Positions 45,072-54,598 of a DNA stretch of 64,000 nucleotides are shown piece by piece. The first letter of the stretch is position 1, and every line of letters starts with the position of its first letter. The DNA is from Leptolyngbya boryana PCC 6306 (GTDB taxonomy: Bacteria > Cyanobacteriota > Cyanobacteriia > Leptolyngbyales > Leptolyngbyaceae), in assembly GCF_000353285.1 (NCBI RefSeq), contig NZ_KB731324.1, forward strand, positions 2,932,577 through 2,996,576, given 5' to 3'. A program made the translations under genes and the position numbers. The notes below the pieces were generated by a model. It made no database searches, was not told where the DNA came from, and saw nothing but the letters and a program-made list of their open reading frames with translations.

Positions 45072-47366
45072 TCATTCCGAAAATGACGATTTTGTAAATC
45101 CTCGTAATAATAGAGAATTCGTAACGACGCTGACTGAACTCAGTGCCATCAATGCCCCTGCAGCAGCCGGACTGAGTAAGAGTCCAAAGCTAGGAAGCAA
45201 TGCACCTGCTGCGATCGGAATTCCCAACAAGTTATAACCAAATGCCCAAAACAAGTTTTGCTGAATTTTAGTAAAAGTGGCACGACTGAGCCGAATCGAT
45301 TCCACAACATCCGTCAGTCGATCGCGCATTAAAACAATACCTGCTGTTTCGATCGCGACTTCTGTGCCGGATTGGAGCGCAATTCCGACATCTGCTTGTG
45401 CCAGTGCGGGCGCATCGTTAATTCCGTCTCCGACCATCGCGACTTGATGCTGGTTCGCTTGCAGTTGTGCGATCGCGGCTGCTTTCTCTTCGGGCGGAAT
45501 TTCAGCCAGAATTTCAGTAATTCCGAGTTCAGATGCGATCGCGCTTGCGGTTTCTTTACGATCTCCGGTCAGCATCAGAATTTTGAGATTCAATTTCTTC
45601 AGCGCTTGAATTGTTGATTTTGCATCTGATCTCAGAGCATCGGACACAGCAATAATGCCAATCAGCTTATCAGTCGCAACATAGACGATCGTTTTTCCAG
45701 AGGCGGCGAGTTGATTCGCTTGCTCGATCGCTGATGCAGAAATTTCGATCTGATTTTTCTCCATCCATTGTGCAGTTCCGAGAAAAGCAGGCTGCTGATC
45801 AACCGTTGCTGATACTCCAAATCCAGGCAGGGTATAGAAATCTTCAGCAGGGAGCAGGGGTAAATCGGTAGCGGCTTGCTGGATTGCAGCAGCTAAAGGG
45901 TGACGGGTTCCGCGTTCGACCGCTGCTGCAATTTGGAGCACTTGGTTGTTCTCGAATTCAATCACGTCTGTGACGACTGGCTGACCTGTAGTTAGCGTTC
46001 CAGTTTTATCAAAGACGATCGTATCGAGGGAATGTACTCGCTCTAAAACGTCTCCTCCTCGAATCAATAAGCCTCGCTCAGCGCCAATACCTGATCCGAC
46101 GAGAATCGCAGTCGGTGTCGCCAGTCCGAGCGCACAAGGACAAGCGATCGCGAGTTTAACACTCAACAACATCGGAGACGGATGTGACATCATTCCCATG
46201 CTATGAGAATGCTCCATCCCAATTGTCCAAGCTCCGGCGTTTGACCAGAGTTTTGTGCCGATAAATTCCCAAAACAGAAAGGTCAGCAGCGCGATCGACA
46301 TGACACCGTAAGTGAAATATCCTGCGATCGTATCTGCGAGTTTCTGAATCGGAGCTTTCCGCGCTTGGGCTGTTTCGACGAATTCGAGGATTCTTGCCAA
46401 GGTCGTTTCTTTCCCGACTCGCGTGACTTGTAGCGCGATCGCGCCGGATTGGTTCATGGTTCCAGCGGTTACAAAATCGCCGACTTGTTTTTGTACCGGA
46501 ACGGATTCCCCAGTCAACATCGATTCATCGATCGTCGTTTCACCCTTCACAATCTCGCCATCAACGGGGATCTGCTCACTGGGTAAAACTTGGAGCCAAT
46601 CTCCGGGACGAAGATGCGCAACCGGAATTTCGATCGCGCTTTGATGCGTGTCTTGTTTGCCGATTAATCTTGCGGATTTGGGCTGCAATGCGGCGAGCGA
46701 TTGCAGCGCGATCGCCGCTTGTCCACGGGCGCGTTGTTCGAGCGTGCGTCCTAACAAAATAAATCCGACTAACATCACAGGCTCATCAAAAAAGCACTCC
46801 CATCCGAGTTGTGGGACGATCAAGGCAATAAAGCTAGCTGTAAATGCAGTCAGTGCGCCCAAACTAACGAGTGTATTCATGTTGGGGACATTGCGGCGTA
46901 GTCCCTGCCAGCCCTCTACAATCATCGATCGTCCTGGAAAGCTCAAAGCTGCGATCGCGAGTCCGCAGTGAACCCAAACATCGCTGAGCAAAGGAATTCC
47001 CAAATGCCCGATCGTCGAGAAAATCAGCAACAGAATCGCGATCGCTAAATTGGTCGTCTGCTGTTTTTGTTCGAGTTGCCGACGCTCGGCTAAATCTTCT
47101 GCACGGGTTGAATCTTCAGACGTGCGAGGCTGACTTGGAAATCCAGCTTCTGTCAAAGTTGCAGCAAGATGGTCAGGATCAACTGAGCGATCGCATTCCA
47201 CGGTTGCGAGTTCAGTCACCAAATTGACTGTGGCAGATTTGACTCCGGGTTGTTGGATTAATTGTTTTTCAACGGCTCGAACGCATCCGGCGCATTTCAT
47301 GCCAGTGATATCGATCGTGACAGTTTCAGTTGATTCGAGAGTAGGTGATAAGAGAGCTTCAGACAC
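45072..47366 (-). CDS. ctaA: Copper-type P1B-ATPase (CtaA/PacS type)
   Basis: 764 residues from a GTG start. N-terminal metal-binding domain with GMKCAGC, eight membrane helices, actuator TGES (in MLTGESVPVQ), CPC motif in AIACPCALGLATPT, phosphorylation site DKTGTLTTG, HP in RHPLAAA, and the hinge GDGINDAPAL. GMKCAGCVRAVEKQL is what I recall for cyanobacterial CtaA (plasma-membrane copper import); PacS usually has a CAAC motif. A His/Met-rich loop (GMEHSHSMGMMSH) before the CPC helix could bind metal. Copper specificity is strong; CtaA versus PacS less so. Confidence 0.9.
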   Translation of the reverse strand: MSEALLSPTLESTETVTIDITGMKCAGCVRAVEKQLIQQPGVKSATVNLVTELATVECDRSVDPDHLAATLTEAGFPSQPRTSEDSTRAEDLAERRQLEQKQQTTNLAIAILLLIFSTIGHLGIPLLSDVWVHCGLAIAALSFPGRSMIVEGWQGLRRNVPNMNTLVSLGALTAFTASFIALIVPQLGWECFFDEPVMLVGFILLGRTLEQRARGQAAIALQSLAALQPKSARLIGKQDTHQSAIEIPVAHLRPGDWLQVLPSEQIPVDGEIVKGETTIDESMLTGESVPVQKQVGDFVTAGTMNQSGAIALQVTRVGKETTLARILEFVETAQARKAPIQKLADTIAGYFTYGVMSIALLTFLFWEFIGTKLWSNAGAWTIGMEHSHSMGMMSHPSPMLLSVKLAIACPCALGLATPTAILVGSGIGAERGLLIRGGDVLERVHSLDTIVFDKTGTLTTGQPVVTDVIEFENNQVLQIAAAVERGTRHPLAAAIQQAATDLPLLPAEDFYTLPGFGVSATVDQQPAFLGTAQWMEKNQIEISASAIEQANQLAASGKTIVYVATDKLIGIIAVSDALRSDAKSTIQALKKLNLKILMLTGDRKETASAIASELGITEILAEIPPEEKAAAIAQLQANQHQVAMVGDGINDAPALAQADVGIALQSGTEVAIETAGIVLMRDRLTDVVESIRLSRATFTKIQQNLFWAFGYNLLGIPIAAGALLPSFGLLLSPAAAGALMALSSVSVVTNSLLLRGFTKSSFSE

Positions 47367-47433
47367 AATTCAGCGCTCCGGAAAACTTCTTTCTTGAGCG
47401 TAGAAGAGTTTGACTAAATTGTGGAGAGTTTTT

Positions 47434-47619
47434 CTAATCTTTCAAGGTATCGCGCCGAAACCAGAGGAAGTAAATGACTAAACCAATCTGCACCGGAACG
47501 AGCGCGAGATAATTTTTCAGAATTGGATTGATATCCAGCGAGGAAAAGGCATTGAAATATCCCATTCCTAACAGGGCACAGAGAAAGTACAGCGAGGGTT
47601 TGGGCAGTTTTTGCAGCAT
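47434..47619 (-). CDS. Small two-helix membrane protein
   Basis: A 61-residue protein with two hydrophobic segments (LYFLCALLGMGYFNAF and NYLALVPVQIGLVIYFLWF) and a basic C-terminus RRDTLKD. No known motif. Looks like a real small gene because it lies in the same direction between the TM2 gene and the copper ATPase gene; function unknown. Confidence 0.6.
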   Translation of the reverse strand: MLQKLPKPSLYFLCALLGMGYFNAFSSLDINPILKNYLALVPVQIGLVIYFLWFRRDTLKD

Positions 47620-47654
47620 TAGGGCGATCGCTCGAAGTTGGGAGAGACTAACGA

Positions 47655-47683
47655 AACTCCGAGTTTTTCAAAAACTCGGAGTT
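47655..47683. terminator. Hairpin after the TM2 gene
   Basis: AACTCCGAGTTTTT (47655-47668) and AAAAACTCGGAGTT (47670-47683) form a perfect inverted repeat with a 1-nt centre; the T and A runs make a loop of a few bases. It lies between the TM2 gene stop and the next start and is a likely terminator for the TM2 gene on the minus strand. Confidence 0.65.
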
Positions 47684-47714
47684 CTCACATTACGTAAAAC
47701 TTTTAGCGGTTTGA

Positions 47715-47993
47715 CTAAAACCAGCCTTTTTTGTTCTGAACGTAGGTTGCAACAAAGTCCTCGTCGGATTTAGTCAAATAGATGATCCCTTCAACCAATC
47801 CAACAATCCCTGTCAAACCGCAGGTCGGAAGGCAGGCAATGAGCATAATAATGCCTTCAGTTGTATATCCCAAAACAAACTTGTGAACACCAAGTCCACC
47901 TAATAAGATGCCGCAAATTCCTGCTGCAACTTTCTTGTTCGCGTCGCTCGAAGACCCACTCGTCATATGTTTAAAGTCCTTATCGAAACTCAT
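47715..47993 (-). CDS. TM2-domain membrane protein
   Basis: 92 residues: hydrophilic N-terminus, then the TM2 motif (KKVAAGICGILLGGLGVHKF, with GVHKFVLG) and a second helix (LTGIVGLVEGIIYLT). Two short helices joined by the Cys-containing turn ACLPTCGL. TM2 proteins are small membrane proteins of unknown role. Single gene. Confidence 0.85.
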   Translation of the reverse strand: MSFDKDFKHMTSGSSSDANKKVAAGICGILLGGLGVHKFVLGYTTEGIIMLIACLPTCGLTGIVGLVEGIIYLTKSDEDFVATYVQNKKGWF

Positions 47994-48053
47994 CTAATAC
48001 GACCGCAGTGTACCCTAGCTTTATCAATTCCAAACACAAAATTTACACTTGTT

Positions 48054-49562
48054 CTAAGTAGATGTACTGCCTAATAAGAACAAAGTTAACAGGGTTCCAC
48101 TATTCCAGAGTGCATGGAGTAGCACTGATGCCATCAAATTTTGAGTACGGGTATAAACGAATCCCAGAATAATTCCTAACACGGTCAACGGTGCAACTTC
48201 GGACAAACTGAGATGCACGATCGCGAAAATTAACCCACTCAACACGATCGCTTGCCAAGTTGTGAAATATCGCGTCAATGAAGGCAGTAAAAATCCTCGG
48301 AAAAATGTCTCCTCAAACAAAGGAGCTAAAATCGCTGCGGTAATGAAAAACAGCGTAATTGCGATTCCGTCTTGACCTTCGAGTGCGATCGACAATAAAG
48401 GATTACTTCCTCCGCGCCCTTGCCAAATCTTTTCATTGACCCAAGAAACTCCCACCAGTAACGGATACGCCGCAACATAGCCTCCAACTCCCCACAGCAG
48501 CCATTTGCCCTTCAAGCTGAAGCGAAACCAATTGTCTTCTAACGATAAGAACCGTTTAATCGAGGCATAGAGCACGCCTAAACCGCCCGCAGCTAGACAA
48601 ACATAAGTAATCAGCGCGAGAACTGCGCGATCGCGAACTGTAAACATCGTCGGATCAATCTGAAACGCCGATTTCGCCACTGCAAGTCCTGTCGGCAGAA
48701 GAATCTGCCCAATCAAAATTTGACCAACAGCAAAAAATCCAACGACTAAAACCTGCCAAGTGATTTCATAATCCCAAGGCACCGTCCATTTGATCAGATT
48801 TGTGCCGACTAAAAGCGACTGTTTGCGCTGAAGCAGCCATTGACCTGCTAGAAAGAGCAGCAAGCCAAATCCAAGAACCATAGCAATGGTTGGAATCGCA
48901 TTCGCAGTGACCCATTTCGTGAGGGCTGACTGAGACTCGACTTGTTCGAGCGATCGCAATTCATTCAAAGCAGTTTCTCGTTGCTCTAAGGTGTAGAGCT
49001 TTTCTAGGGCGCGGTTGCGAAACCAGCCGTTGAGATTTTGTTTCAGAATAGATTCTGCTTGCGGTGGTAACGAATTTTGCCAAAGGGCGGTGAGGGTAGT
49101 CGCCGTCGATCGTAATTCGCTGCTTTTCTTGGTTTGTGATCCCGTTGTCTTCAGCGTTGCCCAACTTTTCAGTGCGGCTTCTACTTGGTTTTGCTGCGTT
49201 TGAAGAATACCAATTCTAATATCTAATTCATCTCTAAGGGTTTGCTGTTTTGCAAGCTCTACCTTGATCGGATCGGTTGCAGAATCTTCCTCAATTTGAG
49301 ACTGAGCAGACACGATGGCTTTCTCAACCGACGATCGTGTGTCTTGATAGGCTTTCAATGCTGTTTTTTGCGGCGTTCGATCCGTTAAAACGGGCGTGGT
49401 TTGGTTGCCTCGATATTCCGCTGCCTCTAGAAGTAAATCATTCTGGGCTAGCTCTAAGCGGCTTTGAAACTGAGGCTGACTCCAACTTCCAATCAGATCG
49501 AACGTAATTGCTGCGATCGCAACGAACGTTAAACCCCACAATAAAATCCGCTTCGCTGTCAT
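48054..49562 (-). CDS. CPBP-family intramembrane protease with long N-terminal region
   Basis: 502 residues. One N-terminal helix (LLWGLTFVAIAAITFDLIG), a predominantly helical extracytoplasmic part of about 180 residues rich in Gln and Ser (about 30-215), then about seven membrane helices with the CPBP/ABI motifs FEETFFRGFLLPSL (EExxxR, near 418) and IVHLSLSE, and HALWNSG. It probably processes membrane proteins. The large N-terminal region is unlike a minimal CPBP protein and is shared by cyanobacterial homologues as far as I recall. Confidence 0.88.
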   Translation of the reverse strand: MTAKRILLWGLTFVAIAAITFDLIGSWSQPQFQSRLELAQNDLLLEAAEYRGNQTTPVLTDRTPQKTALKAYQDTRSSVEKAIVSAQSQIEEDSATDPIKVELAKQQTLRDELDIRIGILQTQQNQVEAALKSWATLKTTGSQTKKSSELRSTATTLTALWQNSLPPQAESILKQNLNGWFRNRALEKLYTLEQRETALNELRSLEQVESQSALTKWVTANAIPTIAMVLGFGLLLFLAGQWLLQRKQSLLVGTNLIKWTVPWDYEITWQVLVVGFFAVGQILIGQILLPTGLAVAKSAFQIDPTMFTVRDRAVLALITYVCLAAGGLGVLYASIKRFLSLEDNWFRFSLKGKWLLWGVGGYVAAYPLLVGVSWVNEKIWQGRGGSNPLLSIALEGQDGIAITLFFITAAILAPLFEETFFRGFLLPSLTRYFTTWQAIVLSGLIFAIVHLSLSEVAPLTVLGIILGFVYTRTQNLMASVLLHALWNSGTLLTLFLLGSTST

Positions 49563-49616
49563 AAAGTTCTCCTAGTGCCCTTAGCTATTTTAGAGAACCG
49601 CGACGGAACTGAAGAT

Positions 49617-49688
49617 CATTTCAGGAGGTCATTCATGCAGCAGTCTGGACTGGCATGAACGCTGAAAAAATTAGGATCGCCTGAAATG
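49617..49688 (+). promoter_or_regulatory. Structured leader element before the YraQ/TIGR03943 pair
   Basis: Outer inverted repeat CATTTCAGG (49617-49625) with CCTGAAATG (49680-49688) encloses an inner one TTCATGC (49632-49638) with GCATGAA (49653-49659); the inner loop has CAGTC-TG-GACTG symmetry (49641-49652). It ends 115 bp before the permease start. It does not match a riboswitch I know. It may be an operator for a metal regulator or a cis RNA. Confidence 0.5.
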
Positions 49689-49803
49689 CTGATTCGATTT
49701 GGTGAAAAAGGCATGTAGATTGTTTTTTCTCTATCCGTTTACTTTCATCGCTTTCCGGTTCCCTGCTATGATCCCCTCTAATCTCCTCACAAGTCCTGAC
49801 TGA

Positions 49804-50808
49804 ATGGCTCAAATCAACAGTGCATTCACGCTCTTTATGAGTTTGATGGTCGAGGCAATGCCCTTTTTGCTACTTGGGGTGCTGTTCTCTGGCTTGCTGC
49901 AATTTTTTATCGATGAGCGAAAGCTTGTGGCGATTTTACCCAAAAACGCTTTTCTGGGTGCATTTGTCGGTAGCTGTATTGGATTTCTCTTTCCGGTCTG
50001 TGAATGCGGTAATGTGCCTGTGGCTCGACGGCTTTTGTTACAAGGTGCGCCGACTTCGGTCGCGATCGGGTTTCTCTTAGCCGCGCCGACGATTAATCCG
50101 ATCGTATTTTGGGCAACTTGGACCGCTTTTCGTGATCAGCCCGAAGTCGTTTTCTTTCGTATCCTATTTTCGCTGATTATTGCGACCGTAATCGGCTGGG
50201 TTTTTAGTGTGCAAAAAGATGTCCGCCCTTTGCTGCAGTCGGGTGTTGCCGCTTACATGAATCGCAAGTTAGAAGCCTCGTCTTCAGCGTCGCCATTATT
50301 ACAATCTGGCACTTATTTCCTAGGACAGTCGAATAAACCTCTGATCACTGACCCGCTCGAATATCAAGCGATGCTCAGTAACAAAACCGAGAAACCTGCA
50401 AATTATCGGTTTCACCTGTTGCTCGATAACACGATTCAAGAGATGCGCGAGTTGGGTGGAGTCTTGGTTTTAGGTAGTGCGATCGCGGCAATTCTCCAAG
50501 TCTTCGTCCCGCGTGACTTTATTCTGGGATTGGGTCAAGATAATGTGACTTCTATTCTCGCAATGTTGCTGCTGGCAGCAGTGGTTTCGATTTGCTCGAC
50601 TGTGGACTCGTTTTTTGCGTTGTCATTTGCTTCGACTTTTACCACAGGTTCACTGGTCGCTTTTCTGGTATTTGGTCCGATGATCGATCTCAAAGGTGTG
50701 GGATTGATGCTATCGGTATTTAAGCCGAGGGCAATTCTGTATATCTTTGGATTGGCGGGTCTGTTGACGTTTCTGTTCTGTTTATTTGTGAATTTGTATA
50801 TCAGCTAA
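49804..50808 (+). CDS. YraQ/DUF318-type permease
   Basis: A 334-residue membrane protein with about eight helices. The conserved signature is FPVCECGNVPVARRLLLQ (Cys pair near residues 62-64) and APTINPIVFWATW, later CSTVDSFFALSFAST. Homologous to the ArsP/YraQ family, some members of which export organoarsenicals; here the substrate is unknown. Its stop overlaps the ATG of the next gene by 1 bp. The partner is a TIGR03943 protein, the usual pairing. Confidence 0.9.
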   Translation: MAQINSAFTLFMSLMVEAMPFLLLGVLFSGLLQFFIDERKLVAILPKNAFLGAFVGSCIGFLFPVCECGNVPVARRLLLQGAPTSVAIGFLLAAPTINPIVFWATWTAFRDQPEVVFFRILFSLIIATVIGWVFSVQKDVRPLLQSGVAAYMNRKLEASSSASPLLQSGTYFLGQSNKPLITDPLEYQAMLSNKTEKPANYRFHLLLDNTIQEMRELGGVLVLGSAIAAILQVFVPRDFILGLGQDNVTSILAMLLLAAVVSICSTVDSFFALSFASTFTTGSLVAFLVFGPMIDLKGVGLMLSVFKPRAILYIFGLAGLLTFLFCLFVNLYIS

Positions 50809-51575
50809 TGATGTCTAGAATTCCTTGGCGAGTGTTGACTCCGTGGTTAAATTTGATGGCGATCGCGGCTTGGGGATTTGCCATTCTCAAGTTTTGGCTG
50901 ACGGAACAGTTATTTCTGCTCATCCATCCGAATTACAATATTTTGACGATTTCGGCTGGATTTGGACTGCTGTTTGTTGCTGGGATAAAAGGCTTTTACC
51001 TTTGGCGAGCACGGCGAGAACCGCAACTTGTGCAACCTGATCTGCCTCATGCGACGTTCTTTCCGCCTGCATTCAGCAGTGCACTGCTGTTAATCGTTGC
51101 GATCGCAGGATTGGTGATTACGCCTCGTCCGTTTGCAAGTCAGACGGCAATCGATCGGGGGGTGAATGATTCGATTACGCTGACTCGTGTCAGACCGCAG
51201 ACGTTTCAAGCTTCGGCGCGAACTGAAGATAAGAGTTTAATTGATTGGATTCGCACGCTTCAGGTGTATCCCGAACCGGATGCTTATACCGGACAAAAAG
51301 CGAAATTGCAGGGCTTTGTGGTGACGACTCCAGAACTTTCAGAGCAGTATTTCTTACTGACTCGTTTTGTCATTACTTGCTGTGCAGCAGATGTGTATCC
51401 CGTGAGATTGCCTGTGAAATTAACCAGCGGCAAGAATTCAGATTACAAAGTCGATTCTTGGCTCGAAGTCGAAGGGCAAATGATCACAGAAACGATCGCA
51501 GATAAGCGCCAATTAGTCGTTCAAGCCAGTTCGATCAAACCGATTCCCGAACCGAAGAATCCCTACGATTATTAG
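50808..51575 (+). CDS. TIGR03943-family membrane protein
   Basis: 255 residues with two N-terminal helices and one near 90, then an extracytoplasmic domain containing RFVITCCAADVYPVRLPV (CCAAD motif, probable metal ligands) and an OB-like end. The family is nearly always encoded after a YraQ permease, as here. Metal-related function is suggested by the Cys pairs and pairing but is not demonstrated. Confidence 0.88.
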   Translation: MMSRIPWRVLTPWLNLMAIAAWGFAILKFWLTEQLFLLIHPNYNILTISAGFGLLFVAGIKGFYLWRARREPQLVQPDLPHATFFPPAFSSALLLIVAIAGLVITPRPFASQTAIDRGVNDSITLTRVRPQTFQASARTEDKSLIDWIRTLQVYPEPDAYTGQKAKLQGFVVTTPELSEQYFLLTRFVITCCAADVYPVRLPVKLTSGKNSDYKVDSWLEVEGQMITETIADKRQLVVQASSIKPIPEPKNPYDY

Positions 51576-52053
51576 ATTATTCGTTTATAACTGCTATGCT
51601 CATCTGGACACTTCAGCACTTCCCGATGCTTCACTCACTTAGTCCGAAAATCCTTGGGTCAAATATGCAGGAGCTTTTTGAACAATCTTATCCTGTGAAA
51701 GTTATGGAGCAGATGAATGCTGACTGGCAAGGCAAGGATGATCGCGATTTGTTTCAGATCCTAAATCTCTAGATCGAGGATTAGAGTTGATTATAAAGCT
51801 TGATATCTATGCAGTTCCACAAATTTAGGGCTTCGTAAGATTGAGTAGTCTCTCTTGAGTGATCGCAACTTCTTCACCCGTGAAGAACTTAAGCTGTTTT
51901 GTTCTTGGTTGGCCGATTCATAAATTATAGGAAATTCCTTGAGATCTTGACAGTTAGGCTTATGTGCCTGTGGCTTATTAATTTAGCCGAATCGGTTCTC
52001 CCATCTCAGTTTTTTCTTCGTTAAACTGATGTGTGAATTGTCACGCAAGCGCT
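51576..52053. other. Gene-poor region before the TIR gene
   Basis: 478 bp. It contains one short frame (51596-51772, 58 codons, MLIWTLQHFPMLHSLSPKIL onwards) with no recognised relatives and no clear RBS. Nothing else was recognised. It lies inside a stretch free of CGATCG sites. Confidence 0.4.
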
Positions 52054-54438
52054 ATGACTGACAAGCCAATTAAAGTTTTCATTTCCTACTCACATCGAGA
52101 TGAGGAGCTTATACATCAACTACTGAAGCACCTGAGCAATTTACACCGTCAAGGTCTAGTCTCGGAGTGGCACGCTCGTATGATTACGCCAGGAAGTGAG
52201 TGGAGTCGAGAGATTGATGCTTCATTGAGTTCAGCCGACATTATTCTGCTAATGGTGAGTTCAGATTTCTTAGCATCTGATTATTGCTGGGGCATTGAGA
52301 TAGAGAAAGCGTTACAGCGGCATGAATCAGGAGAGGCATGTGTGATCCCTGTGATACTGCGTCATGCGAATTGGCAAGGTGCACCGTTTGCACAGCTTCA
52401 GGCATTACCGAAGAATGCAAGACCGATTACGAGTTGGTCAAATCAAGATGATGCATTCTTTGATGTAATACAAGGAATTCGCATAACAATCAAAACGCTT
52501 CTACAAGCCAGAAAATCTCAAAGCATGTCTGATTCTCAAAGGATGTTTGCACGAGATTCTGCTGATACGCATCTTTTAATTGACCAAGCAGATGGTACTC
52601 CCTTAGCAGAAAACTCTAGAAGACTTTTAGAGACGAGATTGACTAAGTTACATGCAGAGTGGAGTACAGAAATCGAAAAAGTAGGAGCACTACGTCAATC
52701 TCGAGCTATTGAGACGAATGTACTTATGAAGTTTCAATTAGAAAAAAGAATTCAAGCGGAACAAAAAAAGTTAGAACGCTTGGAGAGCCAGTTATCTGAA
52801 ATTGAACAAATTCTCTCTTCGTCAGAAGAGAAGAGTGTTACGACAGAGCAATATCTTGAGATTCCAAGACAAATGGAACAACAATTTCAGCAAGAAACTG
52901 AAGAGAAGGGCAAACCTTCGAACTCTGAAATACTACCAACTATTACTCCAAACCCTACCGTGTACCGATTAGGTGAAGTTTTCAAGGCTTCGGGTGTCCC
53001 CACGGTTACATTTGTTGAGCCTGAACGATTTTCTGAAATCAAACTTGTTCTAACGCAGTCTAGTGCTGGAATTGTTCTTGAAGGGGCATCAGGTATAGGA
53101 AAAACAACGGCGTTACGAAAGGCTCTCGACCAAGTTGATTTCTCATCAGAACCCAAATTTTTAAGCGCCCGAAATCCTGACCATGTTAACCAAATTAAAG
53201 GAATAAGAAGATGGCATCAGGGGCTTGTTGTAATTGATGATTTACACCGCCTTGATGCAAATACATGCTTGTTAATTTCAGATTATTTGAAGTATTTAGC
53301 TGACAATGAATTTATTGATAGACAACTGGTAGTTATAGGTATTCCTGAAACGGCGAAGCGGCTAATTAACTTTTCATTCGATCTTGCCTTGCGCGTCAAA
53401 AGATTTCCATTAGGCAGGGTGGGAGATAAAACAATCGAAAACATGATTAAAAAAGGTGAAGATGCCCTAAATATTGTATTTTCTCAAAAGCTAGAAATCA
53501 TTGCAAAAGCTAATGGAAGTCTTAATGTAGCCCAACTACTCTGTTATTATATAGCTCTGTTAGCGGGAATTGAAACAACGCAGTCAACCACTCAGATCAT
53601 CACTTCTGATCTGGATGAATCCCTTTCCCGCGTTATGGAGGACATAGAACCTAAATTTAATGATCCAGTTCGTCAGTTTGTATTGTTGGGAGGACATAAT
53701 GACTCCACTTCCGTAACAATTCTAGAAGAGTTAGCAGCTAATGATAATGGGGTTCTATCACTGCATCAGTTAAGGGATTCTCGTCTTAGTCTAGAGAAGG
53801 CGATTGGCAATTTCTTAGCTTTGAACTATCTACCAAATCTATACAAAAAATCTCCTCATATCAGCAAATTTATATGTTTTAATCAGGACGATATGACTCT
53901 TGTAATTGATGATCCTCAGCTAACTTTCTATCTCCGTCAACTTTCTACAGATGGACTAATACAAATGGCTAATAAGATTCGATCTTCAGCTCGTGATAAA
54001 GTCTTTGTAAGTTATAGCCATAGTGATGAAGCTAAACTAGACTTTCTTGGTCGTCTTCTCACTCATTTAAAGCCGCTAGAAAGAGAGGGACTTATTGATA
54101 TATGGAGTGACAGAAAAATCAAGGCTGGCTCATATTGGAAACAGGAGATAGAGCAGGCTTTAGGCTCAGCTAAAATCGCGTTACTTCTTGTTAGTGCGAA
54201 CTTTCTTGCTTCAGACTTCATTGTAAGTAATGAGTTGCCTCCACTGCTGGCTGCTGCTAGTGATGAAGGCACAGTTATAATTCCTGTTATTCTTAGCCCT
54301 TGTAGATTACCAAAAAATATTTCTGAAATTCAATCTGCTAATTCCCCTTCAAAGGCTCTAACATCAATGAATTACAATGAGCAAGAGGAAGTATTTGCAA
54401 CACTTGTAGAAATCATCGAGGGATACTTGGGACTATAG
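52054..54438 (+). CDS. TIR-ATPase-TIR (double-TIR STAND-like) protein
   Basis: 794 residues from the ATG at 52054 (a GTG at 52033 is in frame). N-terminal TIR about 5-150: KVFISYSHRDEELIHQLLKH, then FLASDYCWGIEIEKAL with the NADase Glu82. Then a coiled coil (about 200-285) and a P-loop ATPase: Walker A GASGIGKTT (344-352), Walker B LVVIDDLH (about 391-398), and a helical region to about 600. A second TIR occupies about 650-794: KVFVSYSHSDEAKLDFLGRL and FLASDFIVSNEL with Glu727. Most like bacterial antiphage TIR-STAND proteins; two TIRs in one chain is unusual. AT-rich, without CGATCG. Confidence 0.9.
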   Translation: MTDKPIKVFISYSHRDEELIHQLLKHLSNLHRQGLVSEWHARMITPGSEWSREIDASLSSADIILLMVSSDFLASDYCWGIEIEKALQRHESGEACVIPVILRHANWQGAPFAQLQALPKNARPITSWSNQDDAFFDVIQGIRITIKTLLQARKSQSMSDSQRMFARDSADTHLLIDQADGTPLAENSRRLLETRLTKLHAEWSTEIEKVGALRQSRAIETNVLMKFQLEKRIQAEQKKLERLESQLSEIEQILSSSEEKSVTTEQYLEIPRQMEQQFQQETEEKGKPSNSEILPTITPNPTVYRLGEVFKASGVPTVTFVEPERFSEIKLVLTQSSAGIVLEGASGIGKTTALRKALDQVDFSSEPKFLSARNPDHVNQIKGIRRWHQGLVVIDDLHRLDANTCLLISDYLKYLADNEFIDRQLVVIGIPETAKRLINFSFDLALRVKRFPLGRVGDKTIENMIKKGEDALNIVFSQKLEIIAKANGSLNVAQLLCYYIALLAGIETTQSTTQIITSDLDESLSRVMEDIEPKFNDPVRQFVLLGGHNDSTSVTILEELAANDNGVLSLHQLRDSRLSLEKAIGNFLALNYLPNLYKKSPHISKFICFNQDDMTLVIDDPQLTFYLRQLSTDGLIQMANKIRSSARDKVFVSYSHSDEAKLDFLGRLLTHLKPLEREGLIDIWSDRKIKAGSYWKQEIEQALGSAKIALLLVSANFLASDFIVSNELPPLLAAASDEGTVIIPVILSPCRLPKNISEIQSANSPSKALTSMNYNEQEEVFATLVEIIEGYLGL

Positions 54439-54598
54439 TGAACTTATCTAGAATTTTTGCTTGCTAGGGAAAGCGACAGGCGATCACTGATTTCTAAAAA
54501 GTCACTTGTCTCCATCAGCAATAAGGCAATTCAGAAAACCATCAAAAGGCTTTGGATCGTACTCAAAGAACTTCAATCATAGGGTCTAAGGACTGTCA
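54439..54598. other. Intergenic sequence after the TIR gene
   Basis: No gene, clear terminator or HicA-like remnant was recognised on either strand here; several short frames are interrupted by stops. Together with 54599-54936 it forms about 500 bp without an intact gene. Confidence 0.4.

Noticed and set aside
49617-49688. Known riboswitch (for example cobalamin or TPP)
   Set aside because: Conserved box sequences of those classes were not found; only symmetric stems are visible.
51596-51772. 58-codon frame as a gene
   Set aside because: No RBS, no recognised relatives and it lies in a gene-poor AT-rich region; kept only as a remark in the region entry.
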